In this document: in pieces, positions 1 through 7,944 of the stretch | Layout: every line of letters begins with the position of its first letter | Numbering within the stretch: the stretch's first letter is position 1 | DNA from: Diplocarpon mali | Taxonomy: Eukaryota; Ascomycota; Leotiomycetes; Helotiales; Drepanopezizaceae | DNA length: 13,020 nucleotides | Reading direction: 5' to 3' | NCBI GenBank assembly: GCA_024741835.1 | Contig: JAENRP010000648.1 | Location: 1 to 13,020, forward strand | Made by a program: the position numbers and the translations under genes | The notes under the pieces: model-generated | Seen by the model: the letters and a program-made list of their open reading frames with translations, nothing else | Told to the model about the DNA's origin: nothing | Databases searched by the model: none

Positions 1-2178
1 AAATAGATAATAAAGCAATAGATAGTATATACGCTAGATCTAAGGCAAGTAATTATATCCTTAATAGTTAAGTTTAATAAATCTTAAAATAAAAGGGAGC
101 TATCCTTAAAGCTCTATATACTTAGAGATTCGCAAGGTATACTACTTAATAGTAATACTATTAAACTGAACTAATAACCCCTCTCTCTTAGCTTTAGTAT
201 ATTAAGCGCACCTGCTAATCGACGACCTATTAATTGCCTAAAGGCCGAATAGACTATTCCTATTATTTGCGAATTACTTAAAGTATAGAACAACTTTAAT
301 ATTATTATCCCTTTAGTTAAAGCACCTATAGTAAAGGATATTCCCGAAATAGGTATAAGTAATAATAAGCCTTTACTATTAGAAAGCGGTTCCTTAAATA
401 ATAAGCCTATAGAACCTATAGCCGAACCTATATCTTTAAAGAAGAATAAAGACCTAGAATTAGAAGATACCTTAAATAAATGCAAGTCTAAGCGTATTTA
501 AGCTATAATAGCATATAGGATCTACGAGCTTGAACTTTAATAGAGCTTTAATAAAGATAATACATTCCTAGCCGCTAGGAAAATAATGAAAATCTCTCTT
601 TTAAAAACGTATAATAAAGCTGTTAATAATCTAAAGAATAGAATAGTATAGAATAAGGCAATCTAAGAGGAGATAAGCTCTCTTATTGCAAATAGCATAT
701 AGATAAAGGAACTAATGCTAAAGGACGTGAACCTAGTATTAACAAAGTGGGTCTTTATAATTAAAATATATATAGATAGAACCTTAGAGCATTATAAGGC
801 AAGGCTTATAGCTAGAGGCTTCTTTTAATAGTATGGAAAAGACTACTTTAATATATTTATACCAATAGTTTATATAGATACCCTTTGTATATTTATAGTA
901 ATAGTAGCCGCTAAGGACCTTGAATGCAGATAGTACGATATTAAAAATGCATTTACTAAAGCGATTATAAAGGAACGGATTTTTCTCTCTTAACCTAATA
1001 GTATTCCTATACGCGCTAGCCACTCTCTTTATATACTTTGCAATATTTATAAGCTTAAATAATCAGCTTATAATTAGAACCTCTTATATAGCTTTGCTTT
1101 AATAGAAATAGGATTCGTTTAAAGCCTAGCTAACCCTTATCTATTTACTTATGCTAAGTATAGAATCAAGTTGCTACTATATATTAATAATATTACTATA
1201 GTTATAAAAACAACTACTTAATTAGATTGGTTCTTTATAATAATTCGGAAACATTTTAATACTAAGGATTTAAAGGGAATTTATAAGATCCTTAGCATTT
1301 GTATTATAAGGAACCATTCCACTTAAGAACTCTAGTTAGATTAAGAGCAATATATTAAGAAGATCCTAGACTAAATAGGACTTTCTACTTATACTTTTAA
1401 CTTTAAGCTAAAGCGTACTCTAATCGAAGGAAAGTATAATAAGTTAAAGCCTACTAATGAAAATAAGCAAAGAGGAGATCTAAAGAAGTACTAATAGGAT
1501 ATTAAAGCAATTATATATACTATAGTATATATAAGATTAGATATCGCCTTTATTACTAGGCAACTTAATTAGAACTTAAAGGATCTGACGATTTAATATA
1601 AGAATGCAATTAAGCGACTTAAAAGATACTTTCGATTAATAATTATATAAAAGGTAAGATATAGACTAATAAAATATATAAGTATAAAGCTTAAGGTATA
1701 TACCAATTCTAACTAGGCAAATATAAAAGGTTAGAAAAGTATATCTAAAAGCGTAGTAGTACTATATAGTAGACCTATATTATAAGGAAGTAGGAAGTAA
1801 AAATCAATAGCTACTATAAGTATTAAGGCTAAATATATATTAATATTATCAAATTATAAGTAAGGATTATAAATCGCCTAAGTTTTAAAAGATATAGGTT
1901 TCGCTAAGTATATTAGATAAGATAGGAACTATATTAATCTTTAAGTAGATAATATAAGGGCGATTGCACTTATAAAGAATCTATATTTATATAAGCGATT
2001 GAAATATATTAATATTACTTACTACTTTATCTATAACCTTATTATAAAGAATAAGTTATTAATTACCTATATCTTAACTAATCGAATAGTAGCAGATAGA
2101 TTTATAAAGCTACTAAAGATAGTTGCAAAGTTTAAAGTATTTAAAGATATACTAAGGTTATAAAAGACAGTAGGGGCT
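1..2178 (+). pseudogene. Ty1/copia polyprotein relic, left copy (linker-RT-RNase H), RIP-inactivated, 5' part outside window
   Basis: One frame (codons starting at 1, 4, 7...) reads as a copia pol from the integrase-RT linker to the end of RNase H, broken by many TAA/TAG codons where Gln or Trp is expected. RT begins near 745 with KWVF, then YKARLIARGF and DIKNAF. The YVDD box reads YINN at 1180-1191, so both catalytic Asp codons are now Asn. Near 1510-1560 comes the IYTIVYIRLDIAF block. RNase H starts with YTNSN at 1699-1713 (expected YTDSD), and its AEAEY-type box reads IKAKY near 1822-1836. The frame runs to the purine-rich tract at 2168-2176 next to the LTR. The window cuts off gag, protease and integrase, but the inverted copy at 9436-13020 supplies the integrase side. 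Copia RT and RNase H normally copy element RNA into cDNA in cytoplasmic particles; this copy cannot encode either. The family call is secure. Confidence 0.93.
2168..2177 (+). other. Putative polypurine tract of left copia
   Basis: The purine-rich stretch agtagggg lies immediately before the inferred LTR start at 2179 and is identical in the inverted copy (9437-9445). In LTR retrotransposons this tract primes plus-strand cDNA and sits just 5' of the 3' LTR. The position fits; the function is inferred. Confidence 0.6.
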
Positions 2179-2675
2179 TAGCAGACTTAAGGACGACTCC
2201 TAGGCCTATCCTATAAGTTAGGTTATATAGTCTTATAAAGGAAAGTTTTTAAATCGACTTTTAAGCCTAGATTGCAAGTTAAGTCACGTAGTCTTATAAA
2301 GGAACACTTTTAAGAAATTTGACTCCTAATCCTACCCTGCGAGTAGAGTTTGGTAATTCTAATAGAAGTTGTTATTAATTGATTGTTTTTAATTTAAAGA
2401 GATACTTAAGAGTTAGATTAGCGTAAAAGGATAGTTATTATTTTCCTAACTATAGGTCAATCGGAGTAAGATTTAAGTAAGGGTATTAAGATAGGTAATA
2501 TAGCTATTACTCTAATATATTATTATATAACCCTACTGCTTAGTTAGTAGGATATTAATATGTATATAGCTATAGGGAAGAAAGGGGTACCCTTTCTTCC
2601 TTAACTCTTATTAATATATCGACTATCAACTTCTAAAAGCCTCCTTTACCTACTGCGCCGACTTACTTAAGCTCA
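2179..2675 (+). repeat. Copia 3' LTR, left copy (497 bp)
   Basis: This segment starts after the polypurine tract with TA (a RIP-altered TG) and ends with CA at 2674-2675. It aligns with the reverse complement of 8939-9435 at identical length. It contains a tandem of roughly 61-65 bp units, each with a block like TTATAAGACTATATAAC (seen most clearly on the minus strand of this copy) and the core GACTCTTAAGCC, centred near 2200, 2262 and 2327. Read in one frame, the unit at 2254-2283 gives STFKPRLQVK, matching the polyprotein repeat at 12525-13005. The 3' flank changes to gypsy gag sequence immediately after the LTR. Ends were set by comparing the two copies, since the 5' LTR of this copy is not in view; they could be off by a few bases. 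Confidence 0.82.
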
Positions 2676-3120
2676 ATAATTAGGCTAAAACTTCCAATTA
2701 GCCCTCCTTTACCTTTTGATAAATAGGACCTTTATGCTATAAATAAGCCCTAAGTCGTCTTTAAAAGGAATTAAGTACTACCCTTAGACCTTTAGTACTT
2801 AAAGATAATAAACGCGCCTTTTATAACCGAACCCTAAAGCCTAATAACACTTATTATAAGTATAGATAAAAAGGGCACTATAGCTAAGACTGCCTTAAAT
2901 AATATAAGATTATACTAGTAGAAAAAGGTTATAATAAACTAGAAAATAATACTAAGATAATAAATAATATAAAGGAATTAGGAAACGAATCGCTTTAGGA
3001 TTTTAAGTATTACTCTTAGAGCGCAACTGATACTAAGAATCGGTCGACCTATCTAGGCTTATTAAAGGATAGCAATTCGTAACCTAATGCCGACTTTATT
3101 AAAGAGGTTACTATATCAAC
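2676..3120 (+). pseudogene. Ty3/gypsy element A: gag C-terminal relic with CCHC zinc knuckle
   Basis: Frame 2 carries the end of a gypsy gag. The zinc knuckle lies at 2852-2893: C-X2-C-X4-H-X4-C spacing is exact, but the first two cysteines are Tyr codons (TAT at 2852-2854 and 2861-2863), while His (2876-2878) and the last Cys (2891-2893) survive. The knuckle normally binds element RNA for packaging. Downstream the frame continues through LKDSNS and NADFIKEVTIST to about 3115, where the coding sense passes to frame 1 for protease, a -1 shift. That shift could be the element's original gag-pol frameshift or a later indel. The gag N-terminus and 5' LTR of this element are absent: copia LTR sequence directly abuts at 2675. 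Several TAA/TAG codons interrupt the frame. Confidence 0.82.
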
Positions 3121-3440
3121 CTAATAGCCTTAATAGACTGCAGGGCTAACGCCTTAGGAATTATTAATTATAAGATGCTCCTCTCCTTAATTATATAGCT
3201 AAAGCTATTAACTCATTACCTTAAGAGACCGATCCCCTTATAAGGATTTGATAGGCAACCTAGCAAGGCTATTCGATAAGTTATATAAATAGATATTACA
3301 ATTGATAAATACAACTTTAAAGGATAGTTCTTCCTAGCTACTAACTTAGGCTTATATAATATAATCTTAAGTTGCAAGTGGCTAGCCGAATAAGATATAA
3401 TTATTAATTGCAAGAGGAAGAAGCTATATTAGCCTGACAT
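3121..3440 (+). other. Gypsy A protease domain
   Basis: The aspartic protease active-site box reads LIDCRANA at 3130-3153. The catalytic Asp (GAC, 3136-3138) is kept, but the expected Gly of D-S/C-G-A is Arg (AGG, 3142-3144), a G-to-A change. Further on, ATNLGLYNIIL and KWLAEQD-type sequence (about 3346-3402) matches the flap and C-terminal part of fungal gypsy proteases, which usually end in a WP-containing segment as here near 3427-3438. It would have cleaved the Gag-Pol precursor. Confidence 0.8.
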
Positions 3441-4019
3441 TTATTAATTAGATTAATAGGACGCCGATTAGAAAGACTAGTAATAGCTTAATAAGACTAG
3501 TATCCTTAGACCGCCGAAAGCTCTTAAAGACCTCCCAACTAAGTCTAAGGATACGCTGATATAGGACTTTAATATACGCTTGATTAACTATAAATAATAA
3601 AGAAAGGAACTTAATATTAATACCCTTTAACTAATAAGTATAGATATATCAATAATCTTAAGGCCAGCCTTTAGAGTTAGCCTTTATTAAATTGATATTA
3701 AGATCAGGTCGGTTATATTCGTAGAATTAGATTACCTCTTTAAAAAAAGAGATAAGAGAACCCCTTATATCCTAACTTAATATAAAGCTATCGTTCGCTA
3801 TCTAAACTTAAGGATAAATAGGACCTTAATTTATATAATAAAAGAGGAAGAACCTAATGCGCTTAGCGAGTATAATGCTCTAGGACCTTAAGAGGCCTAC
3901 GAGTTATGCGCTAAGTTACTACCCTTCCTTTACAACCTAGCTATATGCTTTTCTAAAAGTGTTTTAAATACGCTACCTTTATTATAGCTAATCAATTATA
4001 AGATCGAGTTCAAAGGACT

Positions 4020-4720
4020 ACTACTAATAATAAAAACCGCCTACTTATATAAAATAAGTAAGCCTAAACTTAAAAAGATAAGAGAATACCTTATAGATAA
4101 TCTAAAGAAGGGATTTATATAACTATTTAATGCTATCTTCTTATCGCTTATCTTATTTATAAAGAAACCTAAAGGCGGCCTGCGGTTTTGCATTAACTAT
4201 TAGGAGTTAAATAGACTTATTAAAAAAGACTAGTACCCTTTCCCTTTAATTATAGAAACCCTCGACCGACTTAAGAATACAACGCTCTTTATAAAGTTTA
4301 ATATTTGCTATACGTTCTATTGTATTTTAATAGACCTTAACTCTATAATATAAGTAGCCTTTAAGATGAGGTACGGCTCCTTCGAATTAGTAGTACTTTC
4401 CTTTAGACTATACAATAGCCTAGCTACCTTTTAGTAGTATATTAATATTATCTTAATAGAATACTTAAACGACTTTTACTTTATATATATTGATAATATC
4501 TTAATCTTTTCGAAAACTAAAGAAGAGTACTAACGCTATATTAGATAGGTCTTAGATAGACTATGCGAAGCTAGCCTATAGATCGATATTAAGAAGTGCG
4601 AATTCGAAGTTATTAGCACTAGATTCCTAAGGTTTATTATTACTAATTAAGGAGTATAGGTCGACCCTATTAAGGTCAAGGTTATTAAAGAATAGACCTT
4701 TCTATTAATAAAGAAATAAG
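4020..4720 (+). other. Gypsy A reverse transcriptase domain
   Basis: RT blocks occur in the usual order in frame 1. The sequence KKPKGGLRFCINYQELN lies at 4162-4212 (Q is a stop in the DNA). The first catalytic Asp block reads FIKFNICY, with Asn (AAT) at 4300-4302 where Asp is expected. MRYGSFE and an F-type block follow near 4366-4386. The YIDD box reads YIDN at 4486-4497: first Asp kept, second changed to Asn. The thumb-proximal KCEF and FLRFIITNQG segments follow at 4594-4650. Asp-to-Asn by G-to-A on the coding strand is what RIP on the opposite strand produces. Confidence 0.93.
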
Positions 4721-4869
4721 TGCAATCATTCTTAAGATTTTGCAACTTCTATTAGAGATTTATCGAAGCCTATAGTCGAATTGCGCGCTTCCTTAATTAG
4801 CTAACGATAAAGGAGACTAGCCTAATATTCGTCCTAACTAAGGAATAATAAGACGCATTTAAATAATTA

Positions 4870-5320
4870 AAGAAGCGGCTATTAAACGCGCCTACCTTAC
4901 TATACTTTAAAAACTATTAACTAATAAGGATTAAGACCGATTGCTTAGACCTAGCGGCAGCTGGAGTACTTAGCTAAAAAGATAAGGACGATAAATAATA
5001 GCACCTTATTGCCTTCTTCTTTAAAGGATTATAGAATGCGGAATCATATTATAAAATTTATAATAGAGAGATGCTAGCAGTTATACTAGCTCTAAAGGAA
5101 TAGAATATAGAGTTATGAAGTGTATTAAGCTTCTTAGTGATTACCGATTATAAGGCTTTAAAGTACTTTATAATTAAAAAACTCTTTAATAAACGATAAA
5201 TCCGATAGATAGATATACTCTTGAGATATAATTATTAGATCACCTATCGCCTTAGAAAGGAGAATATAATAGCTAATATACTATTATAGAAAGACGAACT
5301 CACGCTTACTTAGAAAGCTG
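4870..5320 (+). other. Gypsy A RNase H domain
   Basis: The RNase H start reads IKTDCLDLAAAGVLS around 4930-4977, with the first catalytic Asp intact (GAT, 4939-4941). YNREMLAVILALKE at about 5059-5100 contains the conserved Glu. VITDYKALKYF at 5140-5172 keeps the next Asp. The domain would degrade RNA in the RNA:DNA hybrid. It is less damaged at active-site positions than the neighbouring RT and integrase. Confidence 0.88.
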
Positions 5321-5579
5321 CAAGAGAAGCTAAAAGAACCTGTTAGCTTCTTAACTTAATTAGTATTATTTAAGATCATCTTATAATAGCTTTAATTAAT
5401 CCTATAGCACTTAAGAACTACTCTTCTATTAATAATTTCCAGATAATAAAAGAAGTCCTTAATGCTAACCGGACCTATAAGTCGCTGCAACTAGAGCAAG
5501 AGAAAGCTTTTAGAAAAGAGACTCCTTAGACCCTATTAAAGGACGGACTACTCTTATATAATAGAAAGCTAGTAGTTTT

Positions 5580-6726
5580 TAAAGAATCAGATAATCTCCG
5601 CACTTACCTACTTTATCAAATTCATAATAGTATATTAATAGCTTACCTTAGTAGAATTAAAACTATATAATTCCTTTAATACTACTACTAGTGGCCTATA
5701 TACTACTACGATATAAAGAGGTATATTACTAACTATTATAACTACTAATATTTATATAAACCTTAAGATAAGATGCTAAGACTCCTTAAACTACTGCCTA
5801 TCCTTTTATATATATAGGACGACCTATTTATAGACTTCTATACTCTTAGATCAATTAGCAATAGCTATAATACTATATTTGTTATAGTTGACCGACTCTT
5901 TAAGCGGCATATTTGCCTATTAATAATAAAGAAGGCTATTGCGCGGACCGCCGCCTCCTTATTTTATTAATATATTTAAAGGTTTAGAGGGAGTCCTTTT
6001 ACTATTATTAATAATTAAGGACCTTAGTTTATTTCCGACTTTATAAATGAGTTATCGACGCTAGCGTAGGTTAAGCTTTAGCTATCGACCTCTAAATACA
6101 CTTAAATAGATAGATAGACTAAGATCATTAATTAGATAATTGATATATGACTATGCCCTTTTATTAACTACTTCTAGGATGATTAGGCCGACTTACTCCT
6201 TACTATAGACGCCGCTGGCGCTACTTACCCGAACGAGTCAATTGGCCTCTCCCCTTCTATAGTCGATTATAGCTATAAACCCCGCTTGGATTTTAATTGG
6301 ACCACTTATACTACTAAGTACTTAAATACTTAGGAAAAGCTAAATAGAGAAGAAGCGCAAGCATAGGCCAAAAGAATCGATAAAGCAGTCTAATTTGCCT
6401 AAGAATCTATATTAGCAGCTTAAGAGAGATAATCTAAATAAGCAAATAAAAAGTAATACTAATCCGACTTTAGCCTAGGAGACCTAGTATATATTATAAA
6501 AAGAGCTTAGAAAATATATCAACCCTTTGATAAACTCGACTTCCTTATTATAGGCCCTTTTAAAATTATTAGCTTAGTCTACTACTCTTATAAGGTAGAC
6601 CTACCCTTATCCTATCGAATATATAATATCTTTTATACTAATAGACTAAGGAAAGCTGCTAATAACCCTTTGCTTAAGTAGATCAACCTATTAATAGAAC
6701 CTATTATTATTAATATAGAGACCTGA
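5580..6726 (+). other. Gypsy A integrase domain
   Basis: The N-terminal HHCC zinc module is recognisable. The first His is intact (CAT, 5623-5625). The second (TAC, 5644-5646) and both Cys positions (TAT 5734-5736, TAC 5743-5745) now encode Tyr. In the catalytic core the first Asp is kept (GAC, 5833-5835), the second is Asn (AAT, 6013-6015, before GPQFISDF), and Glu is Lys (AAG, 6121-6123, in QTKIINQ). The last two lie 36 codons apart, the DD35E spacing. The C-terminal region includes SIGLSP and GDLVYI-type sequence and a GPFKI motif near 6556-6570. Stops plus these changes abolish activity. Confidence 0.92.
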
Positions 6727-6962
6727 GATGGATAGGTCTCGTGACATATATCACATGATCGGCGCAGGACGGTGGGAGGATAAAAGGGCCATCTTCTGTA
6801 TATAGAGATAGCGCGCGTCGCTATAAGTACTGAATATACCCTATACTTGGGACTTGTTCCCAACATCTTGTCTAGGAGAGCCCGCTTGTGGTGCTTCCTC
6901 CTCTTGTTTTTGGGTCTTCCCTTAGGCCTATTCTTGTGTTGTCTCCCCTCAGTTTTATATTA
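6714..6962 (+). repeat. Gypsy LTR 1 (3' LTR of element A), weakly RIP-mutated
   Basis: This segment is a close copy of 7394-7645. Common sequence begins at TATAGAGACCTG and ends at TTTTATATTA, consistent with TG...CA ends altered to TA...TA. The pol stop overlaps its first bases. It is GC-richer and has many surviving TpG/CpA: by hand count, 11 TpG in 6841-6960 against 2 in 6601-6713 of adjacent pol. A TATA-like GATAAAAG lies at 6779-6786. The true 5' edge could instead be the TG at 6724, if the shared preceding bases belong to the polypurine tract. Confidence 0.85.
6779..6786 (+). promoter_or_regulatory. TATA-like element in gypsy LTR 1
   Basis: GATAAAAG occurs after a G-rich run and is conserved in LTR 2 (7460-7467, with one more A). 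LTRs carry the RNA polymerase II promoter of the element, and a TATA-like box in mid LTR would fit the U3/R boundary. Transcription start is not visible from sequence. Confidence 0.4.
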
Positions 6963-7393
6963 ATACCTATTTAAAATAGAAAGTCGACCAAATCTTAGCG
7001 TTTAATATATAGCAAAAGTAACTCTATTATAAAGTCAGCTAAGTAAGATAGGATCCTAACGATTAATAGTACCTTATTAATAACTTTAAGAACGCAGCTA
7101 TACTACTTAAGAAGTTCTACTTTAACTACCCCGACGCCCTTAGGCCCCTGGCGAGATTATAGACTTAGCTAGAAGCCGCCTTTAAAGATGAACTTGACCT
7201 AGACTACCTATTAGATAATGCCCTTAAGAATAAAGGTTATTACTAAACGCGCTAGCAATAATAGTAGATACCTTTATAATAATTCAACCTTAATAGAGAC
7301 TAGGAATAAAGCGCTAGACGCTAATATACCTATTTAAAATGTATAATAAAGACTACCTTCCTTTTGAACTATTCTTATAATTCACCGCCTTAC
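6963..7393 (+). pseudogene. Unidentified RIP-degraded segment between the two gypsy LTRs, possibly once coding
   Basis: This 431-bp segment separates the LTRs and matches neither element part elsewhere in the window. In frame 2 it reads as a plausible protein interrupted only by TAA/TAG codons, as the known relics do. Examples are KNAAILLKKFYFNYPDALRP (7088-7147) and LEAAFKDELDLDYLLDNALK (7171-7230), followed by a stretch with many TAA/TAG that would restore to Gln-rich sequence up to about 7345. I do not recognise a family. It could be part of a host gene, another transposon, or chance in AT-rich DNA. TpG depletion also lowers TGA frequency, so absence of TGA is weak evidence; the balanced residue composition is better evidence. 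Confidence 0.35.
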
Positions 7394-7645
7394 TATAGAG
7401 ACCTGGGTATGGATGTATCACGTGACAAAAGTCATATGATAGGGCAGGGCCGATAGGAGGATAAAAAGGGGCCTCTTCTATATATAGAGATAAGCGCGCG
7501 TTGCTATAAGTACTGAATATACCCCATACTTGGGACTTGTTCCTAATATCTTGTTTAGGAGAGCCTGCTTATGGTGCTTCCTCCTCTTGTTTTTAGGTCT
7601 TCCCTTAGGCCTATTCTTATATTGTCTCCCTTCTGTTTTATATTA
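7394..7645 (+). repeat. Gypsy LTR 2 (5' LTR of element B)
   Basis: This is a second copy of the LTR at 6714-6962, with a few small indels in the first 80 bp and high identity after that. Differences in the conserved part are largely of RIP type: CAACAT in LTR 1 is TAATAT here (7544-7549), TTGTGG is TTATGG, and TTGTGTTG is TTATATTG. It is followed by a leader and gag N-terminus, so it is read as the 5' LTR of a separate element B. No 5-bp target duplication is evident around either LTR alone (CTTAC before and GTGAC after this one). Confidence 0.83.
7419..7424. promoter_or_regulatory. CACGTG palindrome (E-box-like) in gypsy LTR 2
   Basis: CACGTG followed by AC lies near the 5' end of the LTR, in the presumed U3 part. 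The corresponding LTR 1 sequence reads CTCGTGAC, so the palindrome is not conserved between copies. Basic helix-loop-helix factors bind CACGTG in fungi; function here is only a possibility. Confidence 0.25.
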
Positions 7646-7944
7646 GTGACTTACGCAGGGACGATTTCTTGAGATTTCCGTCCTTATATAATCTTATCGA
7701 TCTTTTGGTTCGCAGATAAGAGACTGGCCTTTTGAAAAACATCTTTGAAAACTACCTTTAAGCACTTTAATTAGTATCGAAAATTATTAATATCTCTCTC
7801 TTCAATCGCCTAATTACTTAGAACTATCGATTTTTATTTAGCAATTATTAATAACCTTAGATTTTCCCTTTTCGGCTCTGCTTTAAAAAACCCCTATTTT
7901 TTCTTCCTTAACTTTGAGATTCTCGGAATTTTCGGCTTTCTAAT
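7646..7944 (+). other. Gypsy B untranslated leader
   Basis: About 300 bp separate LTR 2 from the first ATG of the gag frame. The bases directly after the LTR (GTGACTTACGCAGGG) are where a tRNA primer-binding site should be, but I cannot match them to a specific tRNA 3' end. RIP damage looks lighter in the first ~100 bp than in the gag that follows. I see no gene in it. Confidence 0.5.

Larger units (their letters stand above)
1..2675 (+). repeat. Left arm of 2.7-kb inverted repeat (copia)
   Basis: Position p pairs with position 11614-p on the opposite strand from 1 to 2675. I checked this at the window start, the YINN box, the RNase H box, the LTR start and the LTR end. The arm reaches the window edge, so the full repeat is probably longer. 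It is covered by the copia relic and LTR entries and given here as a structure. Confidence 0.9.
3121..6726 (+). pseudogene. Ty3/gypsy element A: pol relic (PR-RT-RNase H-IN), RIP-inactivated
   Basis: Frame 1 reads about 1,200 codons of collinear gypsy pol in the order protease, RT, RNase H, integrase, which is the Ty3/gypsy order. It is interrupted by dozens of TAA/TAG codons, mostly where Gln is expected, with one internal TGA at 6148-6150. The final TGA at 6724-6726 lies just inside the LTR and is probably the original stop. Length is normal for a fungal gypsy pol and I saw no large deletion. Domain details are in the separate entries. Such a protein would reverse-transcribe element RNA and integrate the cDNA; catalytic changes in RT and integrase plus the stops make this copy dead. 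Gag of the same element precedes it in another frame, and its LTR follows with overlap. Confidence 0.95.

Noticed and set aside
171..485. Minus-strand open frame of 104 codons, with a similar open frame at 11135-11443 (+)
   Set aside because: Both are antisense to the copia integrase-RT linker, which reads in the proper polyprotein frame. Being open in both copies follows from homology and from RIP on this strand producing mainly synonymous or Leu/Ile changes rather than stops.
784..1023. Minus-strand open frame of 79 codons
   Set aside because: Antisense to the copia RT core (KWVF to DIKNAF and beyond); no independent support.
3216..3413. Minus-strand open frame of 65 codons
   Set aside because: Antisense to the gypsy protease region.
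6633..6866. Minus-strand open frame of 77 codons across the pol end and LTR 1
   Set aside because: It crosses two unrelated pieces (integrase C-terminus and LTR), with no conserved counterpart in LTR 2.
7646..7665. A specific tRNA primer-binding site after LTR 2
   Set aside because: The position is right, but I could not match the bases to a named tRNA 3' end without a search, so it is mentioned only in the leader entry.
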